This document shows, one piece after another, positions 29,481 through 43,208 of a DNA stretch of 64,000 nucleotides. The DNA is taken from positions 186,001 through 250,000 of the forward strand of contig NZ_JACHFK010000003.1 in NCBI RefSeq assembly GCF_014201805.1. The letters run 5' to 3'. A program made the translations under genes and the position numbers. Each line of letters starts with the position of its first letter. Position 1 is the stretch's first letter. The DNA comes from Deinococcus metalli (GTDB taxonomy: Bacteria > Deinococcota > Deinococci > Deinococcales > Deinococcaceae). The notes beneath the pieces are model-generated. The model was not told the DNA's origin and did no database searches. It worked only from the letters and a program-made list of their open reading frames with translations.

Positions 29481-29491
29481 TTCCGGGGCGT

Positions 29492-31213
29492 TCAGAGGCG
29501 GAAGGGGCGGTTCCACGCGCCGTTCTGCGCCTTGAAGATCAGGTTCAGCAGGCCGCCGGGATCCGAGTAGAAGACCTCGAGCTGGTTCGCGATGGTCTGG
29601 TAGCGCACCGCGATCGGGCTGCCGGGCCGCGCGGCGCCGGCCGGAGCCAGTGCGAAGGGCCGGTTCCACGCGCCGTTCTGCGCCTTCCACACGATGTTCA
29701 CCGCGCCGTTCGGGCCGACTGTGAAGACTTCCAGCTGGTTGTTGAGGGGATAGAAGGAGCCCACGATCGAGCCGCCCGGAACGCCGGTCCCCGGCCCGCT
29801 GATGGCCGCAGGCCCGTTCCACTTCCCGTTCTGGGCCTTCCACAGCACGTTGACACGGCCCGAATTGTCCACGAAGAAGGCCTCGAACTGGTTGTTCAGG
29901 GGGTAGTACTGCAGGGTGATGCGGCCCCCGGCGGGCATCTGGTTGGGGGGCGCGATGCCGAAGGGCCCGTTCCACTTGCCATTCTGCGCTTTCCAGGCCA
30001 GGCCGATCCCGCCGTCGTTGCCCGCGAACATCACTTCGAGCTGGTTGTTCAGCGGATAGAAGGCGGCGCTGATGCCGGCTCCGGAGGGAGCCTGCCCCGG
30101 CCCACTCAGCGCGGCGGGACCGTTCCAGCTGCCGTTCTGGGCTTTCCACAGCACGTTCAGCGCTCCGTTGCTGCCGATGAACAGCACCTCCAGCTGGTTG
30201 TTCAGCGGGTAGAACACGGCGCTCAGGTCACCGCCGGGGCGGACGACGTTCGGGGCGGTCAGCCGGATGGGACTGGACCACGCGCCGTTCTTGGCCTTGT
30301 AGGTCACGTAGATCGCGCCGTCGTTGGCGGCGTAGAAGGCCTCGAGCTGGTTGTTCAGCGGGTAGCTCACCATCGAGATGTGCGCGCCCTGCGGCAGCAG
30401 GCCCGGCCCCGACAGGAAGATCGGGCCCTTCCACCACGAGTTGTTCACCTTCCACACCAGGCCCAGCGCGCCCTGCGGCGTCACGTACATCGTCTCGAAC
30501 TGCTCGAGGTCAAAGGTCTTGTAATCGGCGATCTCGGGGCTGGTGCCGGGCACCGGCGTGCTCCCCTTGCCGTACAGCACGTTCACGCCGATCTTGTCGA
30601 GGTCGCTGAGCTGGCCATTGCCGTTCCAGTTCGGGTTGCAGTAGTTCATGATCGAGACTTTGTCGTACGGCGTGACGGTCCAGTCCGGATCGGTGCCCTG
30701 GTGCGCCTCGGAGCAGTCGAAGCGGTCCGAGCGGTTCTGTTCGTGCGCGATGCCCAGCGCGTGTCCGAACTCGTGCGCGGCGATGGCCTTGATGCAGTAC
30801 TCGCGCGTCTTCTGGCAGCTGGTGCTGAAGTTGTTGAACGTGAAGTTCAGCTGCATGCCGTTCTTGACGCCGTCGATGCCGGTGCCCAGCGCCGTGGTGT
30901 GCGAGCGGTTGTCGATGATCTGGATGCGGATGCCGCGCGTATTCGCGCCGCAGGTCGCCCAGCCGGTGAAGCGCACCGCCGAGGCCGCCTCCCAGGTGGC
31001 CTGCACGGCCTGCTGAACCCAGCCGCGCGCGGCGGCGTCGCTGCCGGGGTTTTCCCAGCACACGCCGATCTGCGCCGACGGCCACAGGCTGGAGCGCTGC
31101 ACGCTCAGCGGCGCGCTGGTCTTGCCGATGTTCTCCTGCGCGGGCGCGCTTCCCGCCACGCAGGCCACGGCCAGCAGAGAGCGGAACACGAAACGAAACG
31201 GGGTGTGGTTCAT
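29492..31213 (-). CDS. Secreted metzincin-type zinc protease with seven 51-residue propeller repeats, 573 aa
   Basis: Signal peptide (about 1-26), then a zinc protease domain at 30-215. The metzincin motif [11 protein letters not shown] covers residues 147-157 (zinc ligands His147, His151, His157; base Glu148), and the Met-turn is SIMNYC with Met189. Cys residues suggest disulfides. From 233 to the end are seven repeats of 51 residues, consensus [31 protein letters not shown], alternating strands with a conserved Trp, as in seven-bladed lectin propellers of the PLL type. This predicts a protease carrying its own carbohydrate-binding propeller. AGGAG precedes the ATG at 31213. The two genes upstream are on the same strand. 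Confidence 0.85.
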   Translation of the reverse strand: MNHTPFRFVFRSLLAVACVAGSAPAQENIGKTSAPLSVQRSSLWPSAQIGVCWENPGSDAAARGWVQQAVQATWEAASAVRFTGWATCGANTRGIRIQIIDNRSHTTALGTGIDGVKNGMQLNFTFNNFSTSCQKTREYCIKAIAAHEFGHALGIAHEQNRSDRFDCSEAHQGTDPDWTVTPYDKVSIMNYCNPNWNGNGQLSDLDKIGVNVLYGKGSTPVPGTSPEIADYKTFDLEQFETMYVTPQGALGLVWKVNNSWWKGPIFLSGPGLLPQGAHISMVSYPLNNQLEAFYAANDGAIYVTYKAKNGAWSSPIRLTAPNVVRPGGDLSAVFYPLNNQLEVLFIGSNGALNVLWKAQNGSWNGPAALSGPGQAPSGAGISAAFYPLNNQLEVMFAGNDGGIGLAWKAQNGKWNGPFGIAPPNQMPAGGRITLQYYPLNNQFEAFFVDNSGRVNVLWKAQNGKWNGPAAISGPGTGVPGGSIVGSFYPLNNQLEVFTVGPNGAVNIVWKAQNGAWNRPFALAPAGAARPGSPIAVRYQTIANQLEVFYSDPGGLLNLIFKAQNGAWNRPFRL

Positions 31214-31352
31214 ATGGCTCCTCGGCGGGGGAGAAGAAGTCCCCGCCACACGGCGGTGCTGTGAAAGGGCGGGCGCGATGACAGGCCGGTGCCGCTCCGG
31301 TCGGCAGGTCGCCGGCCGTGCCGGGAGCGCCGACCTGTCGGGTCTGGCCGCG

Positions 31353-32096
31353 CTACTTCGAGCAGGTTAGGTCGATACGGAAGCTGGGGCTCTTGACACC
31401 CCACGGCAGCGCCTTGGCGAAGTCCCCGCCCTCGCTGGTGTCGATGCGCCACACCAGCTTGGTGGGCCGCCGGCTGGTGCTCGCGGCGTTGCCGTCGAAG
31501 GTGGTGATCATGCCGCGCCACACGCCCGAGGGCTGGAACTGGCTGTACGTGACCTTCTGGCCGTTGAGCGAGTCGGTGATGCTCCAGCTCATCGGCGTGC
31601 CGTCGGCGGTGATGAAGGCCAGGTGCTGCTCGTCGGCGAACAGCAGGCCGTCGGCGCCGGTCATGGCCTTGGCGGTGCCGTTGCGGGCCTCCAGGTCCAC
31701 CGCCCAGCGGGCCGTGCCGTCGTCCTGGATCACGCGCAGGTTGCTGAACTTGATGCGCCACACGCCGTTGAACAGCGTCTGGTTCAGGCAGCCCGACAGC
31801 GCCGTGATCTGCTGCGAGCCGCCCGCCACGGTGCCCGGCGTGCCCTGGCCCGCCGATGCCTGCGGCCCGGTGATGCTCAGGGTGTCGCCGGCCGTGCTCA
31901 CCTGAAAGCCTGCCGCCGTGAGGGCGCTGATCGGCACGTAGGTCTGCCCGCCCACCGTCACCACGGTGCCCGGCACCACGCGGCCGTTGACCAGGATGCG
32001 CGTGACGCCGGCCGCCAGCGCCGACGCCGTGAGCAGTGCGGCCAGTCCCAGGCCGCGGCGGAACGAGAAGGGCCGTGTGCTGCGTCGTGTGTTCAT
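31353..32096 (-). CDS. Exported stalk-domain (copper amine oxidase N-like) protein, 247 aa
   Basis: Signal peptide (GLGLAALLTASALAAG), then a short domain of the copper-amine-oxidase-N/stalk kind (ILVNGRVVPGTVVTVGGQTYVPISAL), a cell-surface module without copper-binding function here. The C-terminal 150 residues are unrecognised, beta-rich, and framed by two Cys (LSGCLNQ and the final LTCSK), perhaps a disulfide clamp. The ATG at 32096 overlaps the stop of the zinc-ribbon gene (ATGA). It precedes the metzincin gene by about 140 nt, and the three may form one exported system. Confidence 0.72.
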   Translation of the reverse strand: MNTRRSTRPFSFRRGLGLAALLTASALAAGVTRILVNGRVVPGTVVTVGGQTYVPISALTAAGFQVSTAGDTLSITGPQASAGQGTPGTVAGGSQQITALSGCLNQTLFNGVWRIKFSNLRVIQDDGTARWAVDLEARNGTAKAMTGADGLLFADEQHLAFITADGTPMSWSITDSLNGQKVTYSQFQPSGVWRGMITTFDGNAASTSRRPTKLVWRIDTSEGGDFAKALPWGVKSPSFRIDLTCSK

Positions 32097-32305
32097 ATGC
32101 TGTGTCCTCCGTGGACTACGAGTTCCTGGCCGCAGCGCGTGCAGTAGCGCGCGTACGGACTGGTGATGTCGGCGTGGCAGCCCGGGCAGTGCCCGATCAG
32201 CCGCGCGCCGTCGTGCGGGCAATACCGTTCCTCGCTGACGCTGGGCAACGCGCGCCCACACCTCGGACACAGCCTGTACGTGACCCCCCGGTGCACCCCA
32301 GCCAT
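32093..32305 (-). CDS. Double zinc-ribbon protein, 70 aa
   Basis: Only 70 residues with four Cys knuckles: CPRCG, CPHDG, CPGCH and CTRCG. These pair as two zinc ribbons. No signal peptide, so cytoplasmic. Small zinc ribbons may bind nucleic acid or proteins, or hold zinc; nothing decides between these. GGAGGTGGAGGG immediately before the ATG at 32305 is a strong ribosome binding site. The stop overlaps the start of the exported stalk-domain gene, an unusual coupling of a cytosolic zinc protein to a secreted one. Confidence 0.8.
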   Translation of the reverse strand: MAGVHRGVTYRLCPRCGRALPSVSEERYCPHDGARLIGHCPGCHADITSPYARYCTRCGQELVVHGGHSI

Positions 32306-32399
32306 CCCTCCACCTCCTGCGCCCAGGGTGCGGCGCGGCCGGTGAGGGTGTGGTCAGGGAACCGGGCCGTTACGCCGGACGGTCACCCACGCAGGGCGC

Positions 32400-35300
32400 T
32401 CACGACGGCCGGGCGGCCAGGTAGTCCTGCCAGCGCTCCGGCAGGACCACGCCCACCTCGCCCAGCTGCGCGCGCGCGGCGCCGTACAGCCGCGTCAGGC
32501 TGCGGTGGTTGTCGCTGCGCCGCAGGGCGTCCAGGGTCAGGGTCAGCGCGGCCTCGTCCAGCGTGTCCTCGTCCCACAGCAGGCGGCCCGCGCGGGCGCT
32601 CGCCGCGGGATCGTCGGCCAGCGCCGCGCGGGCCGCGCGCAGCAGGGCCGCGTGCAGCACCTCGCGCTGCGCCTCGCCCAGTTCCGGCGGCAGCGGGCCG
32701 CGCCACAGGCCCAGTTCCGGCGCGGCCAGGAACGCCTCGGCGTCGCTGGGCACGTCGCCCAGGGCGTACCCGCCGGGCGTGGTCACGATCACGCTGTGGC
32801 CCGCCGCCGCCCGCAGCGCCGCCACGCCCTGTTTCAGCGCGCCCAGCGCCTGCGCCTCGGGTCGGCCCGGGTACAGGTCGTCGGCCAGGTCCAGGCGCGT
32901 GACCTCGGCGCGGCCCTGGAGCCGGGCTTCCAGCAGGCGCAGCAGCAGCGTCCGGCGCACCTCGCCGCGCACCGGCGCGCCGTCGAGTTCCAGCGGACCC
33001 AGCACCCGCAGCCGCACGTCGCCGGCCGGCGCGGCCGCGCGGCCCAGCGCGCGGCGGGCCAGCAGCGTCCCCAGGCCCTGTCCGCGCGCCTCAAAGCGCT
33101 GCGCGAGCGCATTCAGCGCGTCCCGGTCGCCCGCCAGGCGGGCCACGTCCACGGCGACCCGGTCCGCCTCGTACTCGCCCAGGTGCTCGCGCGCCACGGC
33201 CTCGGCGGCCTGCAGCGCCGCCAGCGCCTCGCCGCGCCGGCCCAGAGCGTCCAGGGCCAGGCCGCGCGCCACGCCGTTGCGGCTTTGCGTGCGCGGATCG
33301 GCGCTGAGGGTCGCGGCGCGCGCCTCGGCCTCCTCGACCAGCTCCAGGGCGCGTTCGCCCTGTCCGGCGCGGGCGTGCGCGCGGCTGGCATCGTTCAGCG
33401 TCTCGACCAGCAGGCGCGCGTTGCCCAGGTCCTGCGCCAGGCGCAGCGCGCGCCGCGCGTGGTGCAGGGCCAGTTCTGCCGAGAGCGGCGCGCCGCTCAG
33501 GGTGTAGAGCGAGGTCAGCATGCCCAGCGCGTTCAGCAGGAAGTGCGCGCCGTCCAGGTAGGTCAGCACCCCCTGCGCCTCGATCAGCGCGTCCTCGGCG
33601 CGTTCCAGCTCCCCACGCTCGAAATGCAGCTCGGCGCGCATGCCCAGGCTGCTGGCGTAGCCGCGCGCGTCGCCCAGGCGCTGGCGGGCCTCCAGGGCGT
33701 GGCCCACGCTGTCCATCGCGGCGTCCAGTTCGCCCAGCATGCGCAGGAAGGCCGCGCGGTTGTGCCACAGCGCGCTGGCCCCCACGCTGTTGCCGGCGTC
33801 CTGCATGCTCTGGGCCGTGTCCGCGGCCAGGTCCGCCGCGGCGCGGTACTCGCCCTGGTGATACAGCAGCATGACCTGCACGCCCAGCAGCCGCTGGCGT
33901 TCCGGTTCGCTCAGCGGGCCGGCCAGCAGGGCGTCCAGTTCCCGCGCGGCGTCGTGGCGCCGGCCCGTGGCGAGCAGGGCCATCGCCACCGCGCTGCGGA
34001 CCGGCACGCCCGCCGCGCCCTGCTGGTCGCCGTTCAGGGCCTCCCACGCAGACAGCGCGCCCACGTGGTCCCCGATGTTCTGCAGCGCCATGATGCGCGC
34101 GCCGTCGGCCAGCGGCCCCGGCGGCTGCGCCGCGAGCAGACTGTCGAGCGCGGCGCGGCCGCCGGCGCGGGCGCTGAGCGTGGCGGCCAGCGGCAGCGTG
34201 CGCTCGGCCAGCGCGGGGTCAGCCAGGGTACGGACGGCCAGGTCCAGCGCGCGCGGCAGGTCGCTGCCCTGGAGCAGTTGCGCGGCCTGCACGGCCAGCT
34301 CGGCGCGGCGCTCCGGACCCGCCAGGTCGCTCGCGCGGGCCAGCAGGGTGCCCGCCTGCGCCGCCAGCCCGCGCGTCTGGGCGGCGGCCGCGGCACGTTC
34401 CAGCAGGTCGGCCGCCTCGGTGGGTGGCGTGCCGGCGGCGTCTAGGAACTCCACGGCGCGCAGCGGATCGCCGTGGTACGCGGCCAGCGCCCGGCGGGCC
34501 AGCGCGCGTGCCTGCTCCGGCGTGGTCTGTGCGCGCAGCACCTCCGCGTACAGCGGGTGGCTGAAGGCCGCGTGCTCGCCCACCAGCAGGCCCTGCTGCG
34601 CGAGGTCGTGTGCGGCCGCCCGCAGCGCGTCCGGGCTGACCTCGGCCACCTGTGCCCACACGTCCGGCGGCGCGTCGGGCACGCTGGCCCGCGCGGCCAG
34701 CAGGGCGCGGTGCGTGCCGGCGCGCTCCAGGGTCAGGTCGATCAGCGCCTCGATGCGGCCCGGCAGGCGGGCCTGCTGCGGCGCGCGCCAGTGCCAGCGC
34801 TGCCCGTCGCTGTACAGGTGCCCGCTGCGCACCAGAAACCGCAGGTACTCCAGCGTGAACAGCGGATTGCCGCGCGCGCGGCCGTACACCCAGCGCCGCA
34901 CCTCGGGCGGCAGGTCCGGCCCGAGTTCTCCCGCGCACAGGGCGTCGGTGCCGTCCGCGTCCAGCGGCTCGACCGCGCACGCGGCCAGGCCGTCCGGCAC
35001 GGCGTGCCGCGTGGTGAACAGCAGCACCACTCCGCGCGCGCGGCCCAGCAGATCCGCCAGGGTGCGCAGCGCGGCCGCCTGGGTGGGGGGCGCGTCGTGC
35101 AGGTCGTCCACGATCACGCCCACGGGCGCGTGCGCGGCGATCAGGGCCGCCAGGGCGCTCAGCGCGCCGTCCCCGTCGGGCAGGCGGCGTAGCGCCGCCT
35201 CGGCCCAGCCGGGCAGGCCGCGGCCGGCCGGAAAGCGCGCCGGCCACTCGGTCAGCGGCAGGGTGGCGGCCACGGTATGCGCCTGCACGCCCCCGCGACG

Positions 35301-35417
35301 CAGCAGGTCGTGCGCGGCGTGCGTCTTCCCGACGCCGGCCGGCCCGTGGTACGCCAGCACCGCTCCCTGACGGCGGTTCCGCAGGGCCCGCAGGGCCGCC
35401 TGTTCCTCGCTCCGCAT
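32400..35417 (-). CDS. AAA/STAND-type regulator with TPR and C-terminal SARP-like winged helix, 1005 aa
   Basis: A large cytosolic regulator. Residues 1-320 are a P-loop ATPase: Walker [10 protein letters not shown] near residue 25, Walker [11 protein letters not shown] near 100. The middle (about 320-820) is TPR-like helical repeats. The last 180 residues read as an OmpR-type winged helix ([20 protein letters not shown] ... [10 protein letters not shown]) followed by a BTAD-like segment ([20 protein letters not shown]). SARP/AfsR regulators normally place this DNA-binding unit at the N-terminus, so the order is reversed. It is divergent from the beta-CASP gene and lies 94 nt upstream of the zinc-ribbon/metzincin cluster, which it may control. 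Confidence 0.75.
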   Translation of the reverse strand: MRSEEQAALRALRNRRQGAVLAYHGPAGVGKTHAAHDLLRRGGVQAHTVAATLPLTEWPARFPAGRGLPGWAEAALRRLPDGDGALSALAALIAAHAPVGVIVDDLHDAPPTQAAALRTLADLLGRARGVVLLFTTRHAVPDGLAACAVEPLDADGTDALCAGELGPDLPPEVRRWVYGRARGNPLFTLEYLRFLVRSGHLYSDGQRWHWRAPQQARLPGRIEALIDLTLERAGTHRALLAARASVPDAPPDVWAQVAEVSPDALRAAAHDLAQQGLLVGEHAAFSHPLYAEVLRAQTTPEQARALARRALAAYHGDPLRAVEFLDAAGTPPTEAADLLERAAAAAQTRGLAAQAGTLLARASDLAGPERRAELAVQAAQLLQGSDLPRALDLAVRTLADPALAERTLPLAATLSARAGGRAALDSLLAAQPPGPLADGARIMALQNIGDHVGALSAWEALNGDQQGAAGVPVRSAVAMALLATGRRHDAARELDALLAGPLSEPERQRLLGVQVMLLYHQGEYRAAADLAADTAQSMQDAGNSVGASALWHNRAAFLRMLGELDAAMDSVGHALEARQRLGDARGYASSLGMRAELHFERGELERAEDALIEAQGVLTYLDGAHFLLNALGMLTSLYTLSGAPLSAELALHHARRALRLAQDLGNARLLVETLNDASRAHARAGQGERALELVEEAEARAATLSADPRTQSRNGVARGLALDALGRRGEALAALQAAEAVAREHLGEYEADRVAVDVARLAGDRDALNALAQRFEARGQGLGTLLARRALGRAAAPAGDVRLRVLGPLELDGAPVRGEVRRTLLLRLLEARLQGRAEVTRLDLADDLYPGRPEAQALGALKQGVAALRAAAGHSVIVTTPGGYALGDVPSDAEAFLAAPELGLWRGPLPPELGEAQREVLHAALLRAARAALADDPAASARAGRLLWDEDTLDEAALTLTLDALRRSDNHRSLTRLYGAARAQLGEVGVVLPERWQDYLAARPS

Positions 35418-35488
35418 GCTTCATTGTGACGTGCCGGGCACGCCGGAGGGGCGGCGGGTACTGGTCGGCGCGGTCGGGGGGGCCACGG

Positions 35489-35494
35489 TACACT
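35489..35494 (+). promoter_or_regulatory. -10 hexamer TACACT of leaderless beta-CASP gene
   Basis: TACACT, 7 nt, then the ATG at 35502. Confidence 0.55.
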
Positions 35495-35501
35495 CCGGGA
35501 C

Positions 35502-36965
<1,464 letters not shown>

Positions 36966-37063
36966 GAACGGGACCGGACCTGAGCGGAAGAATGGAGTGG
37001 CGCGGCGCAACGGCGGGCTGCGGCCTCCGGCTGGCGGAGCGGTAAGTCCCGGCCGCCGTAAGC

Positions 37064-37069
37064 TACCCT
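37064..37069 (+). promoter_or_regulatory. -10 hexamer TACCCT of DUF3105 gene
   Basis: TACCCT is 5 nt from a GTG at 37075 and 8 nt from the ATG at 37078, so the start within GTG-ATG-ATG is uncertain by up to two codons. Confidence 0.45.
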
Positions 37070-37077
37070 GGGCAGTG

Positions 37078-37581
37078 ATGATGCGCGCCGCGTTCCCCCT
37101 CCTTCCCGCACTCCTGCTCACCCTGACCGCGTGCGGTTCCAAGGGCATCGAGGGCCTCCAGACCTACACCTACGCTGCCGGCGACCACCGCAGCGGGTCG
37201 CTGGTGTACGCGGAGAACCCCCCGGCGGGCGGCGCGCACAACCCCATCTGGCAGAACTGCGGCGTGTACTCGCAGCCGCTGTACAACGAGTACGCGGTGC
37301 ACAGCCTGGAGCACGGCGCGGTGTGGATCACGTACCGCCCGGACCTGGACAGCGCGCAGGTGGACACCCTGAAGAAGCTGGTGGACGGCCGCCCGTACAC
37401 GCTGCTGAGCCCCTACGACGGCCTGCCCAGCCCGGTCGTGATCAGCGCGTGGGGCGCGCAGCTCAAAGTCGAGAAGGCCGACGACGCCCGTCTCAAGGCC
37501 TTCCTCGACAAGTACGAGCAGGGTCCCACCGCGCCCGAACGCGGAGCGGCGTGCAGCGGCGGGTACTCCAGCACCCGCTGA
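37078..37581 (+). CDS. DUF3105 lipoprotein, 167 aa
   Basis: Short signal sequence with a lipobox (LLTLTAC, Cys about 19), then a DUF3105 domain: TSxPPxSG-like [22 protein letters not shown] and then [18 protein letters not shown], the family's conserved His/Glu block, ending with a Cys ([12 protein letters not shown]). The family's function is unknown; the conserved HSLEHG suggests metal binding. It is expected on the outside of the inner membrane. It lies about 110 bp downstream of the beta-CASP gene with its own TACCCT -10. Confidence 0.85.
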   Translation: MMRAAFPLLPALLLTLTACGSKGIEGLQTYTYAAGDHRSGSLVYAENPPAGGAHNPIWQNCGVYSQPLYNEYAVHSLEHGAVWITYRPDLDSAQVDTLKKLVDGRPYTLLSPYDGLPSPVVISAWGAQLKVEKADDARLKAFLDKYEQGPTAPERGAACSGGYSSTR

Positions 37582-37686
37582 CGCGGACTTCGTGACGGTC
37601 CCCTGACCCCGGCGGAAGCGGGCGGCCCTACAGTGGAGGCCGCCGCGTCCGGCGTTCCCGCCGCCTGCTCCTCCGGAGGCCCGTCC

Positions 37687-39699
37687 ATGCCCAGCCGCTC
37701 CGCACTGCCCGCCGTCCTCGCCCGCCTGTTCCGTCGGTGCCCGGCCCTCCGCTGGGCGCGCGCCCTGCTGCCCGTGCTGCTGGGCGTGTCGCTGCTCGGC
37801 GTCCGGGCAGGGGCCGTGCAGGTCGGCACGCTGAACCTCACGCCGCCCTCCGGCTGGACGGTCCGGGTCGAGAAGGGCGTGGCGACCCTGATGCCCGCGG
37901 GCGGTGCCGCCGGAGTGATGCTGGTGATTCCGGACCAGACGATCACCGGCGACGCGAGGGCATGGTTCACGACCAGCGTGGGGCAACTGTCCAGCGACGG
38001 GCAGGTGACGGAGCGGACGGACGTGCAGGTCTCCACCACGCCGGCCGGGGCGTCGCTGCTGACGGCCGGCGCGGCCGTGCGGCTCGCGCAGGGCACGCAG
38101 TACCGCGCGTACATCGCCAGCGTGTCGGGCACCCGGGCCACGTTGTACGTGCTGGTCGCGCCCAGCCGCGAGGTCTTCACGGCCCGTCAGGCGGACTTCG
38201 TGGCGCTGGTCCGCTCGGGCCGCGCGCCGGCCGCCGGGGTGCCGGCTCCCGCGACCGGCGGCGGGCTGACCGGACCGAAGGCCGCGCTGCCGGCCGTGAA
38301 GCCCATGAACGCCGCGCAGTTCGTCGCGGCCGGCGGCGATCCGGCCACCGCCGTGATCCCCGACGAGTTCCGCTGCTACCAGGAAAAACGCGGCAGCGGC
38401 GTGACCCCCGAACTCGTGTTGCAGATCCTTCCCGGCGGGAAATACCGCACGCCCTACGGGGCCGGGTCGTACACCGTGAAGAGGGACGGGAGCCTGACCA
38501 GGACCGCGTGGACCGGCGGGGTGCTGGACGGCGCCTCCGGCTATCTGGATTTCGGGGACGATGGCCAGCAGCTCAGCCTCCACGACGTCGGCGAGGGCAC
38601 GCTGGACGACGCCAGCGACTTCGAGTGCTACCAGCGCGGCCCGCGCGAGAACCGGCAACTGCTGGACTTCAAGCTCCGCACGCCCGCTGTGGCCGCGTAC
38701 CCCTGCACCCTGACCGACGGCAGCGGCCGGAGCGGCGGCACGCTGGAGATCCTCGCGGGCGGTGCGTACCGCCTGGGCGGCCAGAGCGGGCACTACAGCG
38801 TGGACTTCCGCAGCGACCAGGACCAGGAGTGGAGCGACCTGGAGTTCACGGGCGGCGCGCTCCAGGGCGCCAGCGGTACCTACGGCGAGGACGCCACGGG
38901 CCTGCGCACGCTGCGCGTGTACCGCCCCAGGATGGAGTGCACCAGGGTGGTCAAGCCCACGCCCCTGCCCCGCTACGGCGCGGCGAAGGCGCCGGCGCCG
39001 CCCAGGGGCAGCGGAGGCCTGAGCGGCGCGTACGCCACGTGGTACCCCGACCCGCTGGCCGCGATGGGCCTGGGCGGGTGCAGCGGCCTGTGCTGGGACG
39101 TGTACGTGTTCGACAAGGCCGGCTACGTCTTCACCGCCGAGCCGGACGCGTCGCTGGACGAGGCGGACTGCACCCGTACGCACCCCAACGGTCTGCCGGT
39201 GTGCGAGGTCTACCGCGCGCAGGGCGGCCAGCTCGTGATCGGCCGGGACAAGCCTGTGCCCTTTGCGAAGGCGGGCGCGGCCCTGAAGATCGACGGGCGC
39301 ACCTACCAGCTGCTGCAGTCCCTGGCCGGCGTGAAGCTGAGCGGCACGTACACGTCCGACAGCTTCGTGGGGGGCGGCGCCAGCACGGTCAGCGGCGCGT
39401 TCCGGACCACCCTGACGTTCCTGCCGCAGGGCAAGTTCACCCGTGAGCGCAGCGGCGGCGTGAGCGCCACCACCACCGACACCGGCACGAACGCGGGCAC
39501 CGTGACGGGCGGCGCGACCGTCACCAGCGAGCGGCGGGGCGGCGGCACGTACCGCGTGACCGGGTTTACCGTGGAACTCACCTTCGGCGGCGGACATGTC
39601 GAGAAGCTGTTCGGCTACGCCCTGCCGGGCAAGGACGGCTGGCCGCAGCTCGACCTGCTGCGGCTGGGCGGCTCGACCTACACGACCGGCCGGAAGTAG
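37687..39699 (+). CDS. Large exported protein of unknown function, 670 aa
   Basis: Start at the ATG 37687, chosen because GGAGG (37675-37679) lies 7 nt upstream; a longer frame from 37633 lacks this. A signal peptide ([18 protein letters not shown]) is followed by an N-terminal domain of about 150 residues like a PsbP/DUF1795 fold ([18 protein letters not shown]). Beyond a Gly/Pro linker are repeated beta modules each with a Cys pair and a G-K/A-Y pattern: [30 protein letters not shown] and [13 protein letters not shown]. The repeats may be copies of one surface-protein module. No enzyme motif seen. Transcribed alone. Confidence 0.68.
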   Translation: MPSRSALPAVLARLFRRCPALRWARALLPVLLGVSLLGVRAGAVQVGTLNLTPPSGWTVRVEKGVATLMPAGGAAGVMLVIPDQTITGDARAWFTTSVGQLSSDGQVTERTDVQVSTTPAGASLLTAGAAVRLAQGTQYRAYIASVSGTRATLYVLVAPSREVFTARQADFVALVRSGRAPAAGVPAPATGGGLTGPKAALPAVKPMNAAQFVAAGGDPATAVIPDEFRCYQEKRGSGVTPELVLQILPGGKYRTPYGAGSYTVKRDGSLTRTAWTGGVLDGASGYLDFGDDGQQLSLHDVGEGTLDDASDFECYQRGPRENRQLLDFKLRTPAVAAYPCTLTDGSGRSGGTLEILAGGAYRLGGQSGHYSVDFRSDQDQEWSDLEFTGGALQGASGTYGEDATGLRTLRVYRPRMECTRVVKPTPLPRYGAAKAPAPPRGSGGLSGAYATWYPDPLAAMGLGGCSGLCWDVYVFDKAGYVFTAEPDASLDEADCTRTHPNGLPVCEVYRAQGGQLVIGRDKPVPFAKAGAALKIDGRTYQLLQSLAGVKLSGTYTSDSFVGGGASTVSGAFRTTLTFLPQGKFTRERSGGVSATTTDTGTNAGTVTGGATVTSERRGGGTYRVTGFTVELTFGGGHVEKLFGYALPGKDGWPQLDLLRLGGSTYTTGRK

Positions 39700-39709
39700 G
39701 GCCCGGCCG

Positions 39710-40876
<1,167 letters not shown>

Positions 40877-40954
40877 CCAGCCAGTGTAGGGGGGTGGCCC
40901 GGCCGCACCGGAACGGAGCGTTCAGACAATGCCCATGAACGGCGTGCCGGACGC

Positions 40955-40960
40955 TACTGT
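40955..40960 (+). promoter_or_regulatory. -10 hexamer TACTGT of thioesterase gene
   Basis: TACTGT, 6 nt, then the ATG at 40967. The divergent membrane-protein gene has TACACT at 40883-40888, so both promoters share this 90 bp gap. Confidence 0.5.
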
Positions 40961-40966
40961 GGCCGC

Positions 40967-41386
40967 ATGCGCGCCATTCCGCCGGGCTACACGCAGACGC
41001 TCGACGTGCTCGTCACGGACGACATGACCGTGCAGTTCGGGGAACTCGGGGCGGTGCACCCGGTGTACGCCACGTACTGGCTGGCCCGGCACTTCGAGGA
41101 AGCCGGGCGCAAGATCATCCTGCCGTTTCTGGAGCCCGGCGAGGGCGGCATCGGCACGCAGGTGGACGTGACGCACACCGCGTCCGCGCTGCCGGGCATG
41201 CGGGTCACGGTCACGGCAGTGCTGGAGCGCGTGGAGGGCCGCCGGGTGCATTGCCGCTTGAGCGCCGTGAACGAACTCGGGGACGACATCGGGCACGGCA
41301 CGACCACGCAGGCCGTGCTGCCACAGGCGCGGATCGACAAGAATTTTGGCGCGCTGCGGCAGCGCTGGGACGCGCGCCGGGCCTGA
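40967..41386 (+). CDS. Hotdog-fold thioesterase (FlK-like), 139 aa
   Basis: Small acyl-CoA thioesterase of the hotdog fold. [38 protein letters not shown] follows the FlK pattern, and the end [14 protein letters not shown] carries the family's G-H/T pocket region. The entry [23 protein letters not shown] contains the substrate-loop residues. It would hydrolyse a short acyl-CoA thioester in the cytoplasm; the acyl group is unknown. Leaderless. It lies 58 bp upstream of the malic enzyme gene, which has its own TATGCT, so co-transcription is possible but not required. Confidence 0.78.
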   Translation: MRAIPPGYTQTLDVLVTDDMTVQFGELGAVHPVYATYWLARHFEEAGRKIILPFLEPGEGGIGTQVDVTHTASALPGMRVTVTAVLERVEGRRVHCRLSAVNELGDDIGHGTTTQAVLPQARIDKNFGALRQRWDARRA

Positions 41387-41430
41387 ACACTTCCGTGCAT
41401 TTCGTGCCCGGACTGTGCGGCGCGGTTCGG

Positions 41431-41436
41431 TATGCT
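41431..41436 (+). promoter_or_regulatory. -10 hexamer TATGCT of malic enzyme gene
   Basis: TATGCT, 8 nt, then the ATG at 41445. Confidence 0.5.
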
Positions 41437-41444
41437 GCAGTGCC

Positions 41445-43196
41445 ATGCCCAAAGGTCCCCCCGTCTCCCGGTACTACGACGTCAGCCGCGACGAGCACGG
41501 CCAGCGGTACATCGACGTGCACGTCAGCGGTCTGGCCCTGCTCCAGAACCCGCTGCTGAACAAGACCACCGCCTTCACCCGCCAGGAGCGCCGCGACCTG
41601 GGCCTGGAGGGCCTGATCCCGCCGCACGTCAGCACCTTCGCCGAGCAGAAGGAGCGCACGTACCGCCGCTACCTCGGCTGCCGCAGCGACCTCGACAAGC
41701 ACGAGTACCTGCGGGCCCTGCAGGACCGCAACGAGGTGCTGTTCTACGGCGTGCTGGAGGATCACCTCGAGGAGATGCTGCCGATCATCTACACGCCCAC
41801 GGTGGGCGAGGCGGTCAAGACCTACTCCAGCAACTACCGCTACCCGCGCGGCTTCTCCGTCAGTACCGAGGACATCGGGCGCATCGACGAGATGCTGGAG
41901 AACGTGTCCGTGAACGACGTCCGCATGATCGTGGCGACCGACTCCAGCGCGATCCTGGGCCTGGGCGACCAGGGCTTTGGCGGCATGGCGATCAGCATCG
42001 GCAAGCTCTCTCTCTACACGGCGGCGGGCGGCGTGGGACCGGACAAGACGCTGCCGGTCGAACTGGACGTGGGCACCAACCGCCAGGACCTGATCGACGA
42101 TCCGCTGTATCTGGGCGTGCACCACCGCCGCCTGACCGGCGAGGCCTACGACGAGTTTCTGGACGCCTTCGTCGAGGGCGTGGCGCACCGCTACCCCAAG
42201 GCGATCATCCAGTGGGAGGACTTCAGCCGCGGCACGGCATTCCGGGTGCTGGAGCGTTACCGTCGCGTGCTGCCCAGCTTCAACGACGACATCCAGGGCA
42301 CCGGCGCCATGGCCCTGGCGGGCCTGGCGTGTGCCGCGCAGATCAAGGGCGAGCGGCTGACCGATCAGGTGTTCGTGGTCGTCGGGGCGGGCGCGGCCGG
42401 GATCGGCGTGGCGCAGGCGATCCGTCAGGGGCTGGTGCAGGGCGGCCTGGACGACGCCGAGGCGGGCGCGCGCGTGTACGTGGTGGACCGCTACGGCCTG
42501 CTGATGCACGGCCAGCCGGACCTGGAGTCGCAGCAGCTGCCCTTCGCCCGTACTCCGGAGCAGCTGGCGGGCTGGTCGTACGCCGGCGAGTACCCCACGC
42601 TGCACGAGGTCGTGGTGAACGCCCGCGCGACCGCCCTGCTGGGCTTCACCGGGGTGCCCGGCCTGTTCCGGCAGGAGACCGTGCTGGCCATGCTGGCGCA
42701 CACGCCCCGGCCCATCGTGTTCCCGCTGAGCAATCCCTCCAGCCACGTCGAGGCGCGGCCCGCCGACCTGATCACGTGGACGGACGGCGGCGCCATCGTC
42801 GCGTCGGGCAGTCCCTTCCCGGACGTGGAGCACGCCGGGCAGCGCTACCCGGTCGGGCAGGGCAACAACGCCTTCATCTTCCCCGGCCTGGGCTTCGGGG
42901 CCGTGACCGCCCGCGCCCGCGAGATCACCGACGCCATGATCATGGCCGCCGCCCTGACGCTCGCCGACTACACCCGCACCCACCACCCCGGTCACGTGTA
43001 CCCGCCTATCTCGGAACTGCGCGAGATCAGCGTCCGCATCGCCGTGGCGGTGGCCCGTCAGGCGATTGCGGACGGCGTGTGCGCCCAGCGCTCGATCCGC
43101 AGCCTGAACGACGCCGCGCTGGAAGCCGCGATCCGCGAGCGCGCGTGGCTGCCGCAGTACCTTCCGCTGCACCGCGCGCCGGACGCCCGCGAGTAG
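41445..43196 (+). CDS. Malic enzyme (NAD(P)-dependent malate dehydrogenase, decarboxylating), 583 aa
   Basis: Converts malate to pyruvate and CO2 with NAD(P)H formation. Motifs of the large malic enzyme family: [13 protein letters not shown] near residue 120, [20 protein letters not shown] near 170, the metal site [11 protein letters not shown] and FNDDIQGTG near 260-285, a nucleotide site [15 protein letters not shown], and [12 protein letters not shown]. Length matches eukaryote-like and E. coli MaeA enzymes. The ATG at 41445 (leaderless) is preferred to upstream in-frame codons. Together with DctA 4 kb away it would feed imported malate into pyruvate. A strong hairpin follows. Confidence 0.95.
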   Translation: MPKGPPVSRYYDVSRDEHGQRYIDVHVSGLALLQNPLLNKTTAFTRQERRDLGLEGLIPPHVSTFAEQKERTYRRYLGCRSDLDKHEYLRALQDRNEVLFYGVLEDHLEEMLPIIYTPTVGEAVKTYSSNYRYPRGFSVSTEDIGRIDEMLENVSVNDVRMIVATDSSAILGLGDQGFGGMAISIGKLSLYTAAGGVGPDKTLPVELDVGTNRQDLIDDPLYLGVHHRRLTGEAYDEFLDAFVEGVAHRYPKAIIQWEDFSRGTAFRVLERYRRVLPSFNDDIQGTGAMALAGLACAAQIKGERLTDQVFVVVGAGAAGIGVAQAIRQGLVQGGLDDAEAGARVYVVDRYGLLMHGQPDLESQQLPFARTPEQLAGWSYAGEYPTLHEVVVNARATALLGFTGVPGLFRQETVLAMLAHTPRPIVFPLSNPSSHVEARPADLITWTDGGAIVASGSPFPDVEHAGQRYPVGQGNNAFIFPGLGFGAVTARAREITDAMIMAAALTLADYTRTHHPGHVYPPISELREISVRIAVAVARQAIADGVCAQRSIRSLNDAALEAAIRERAWLPQYLPLHRAPDARE

Positions 43197-43208
43197 CGGC
43201 AGGCTCAA

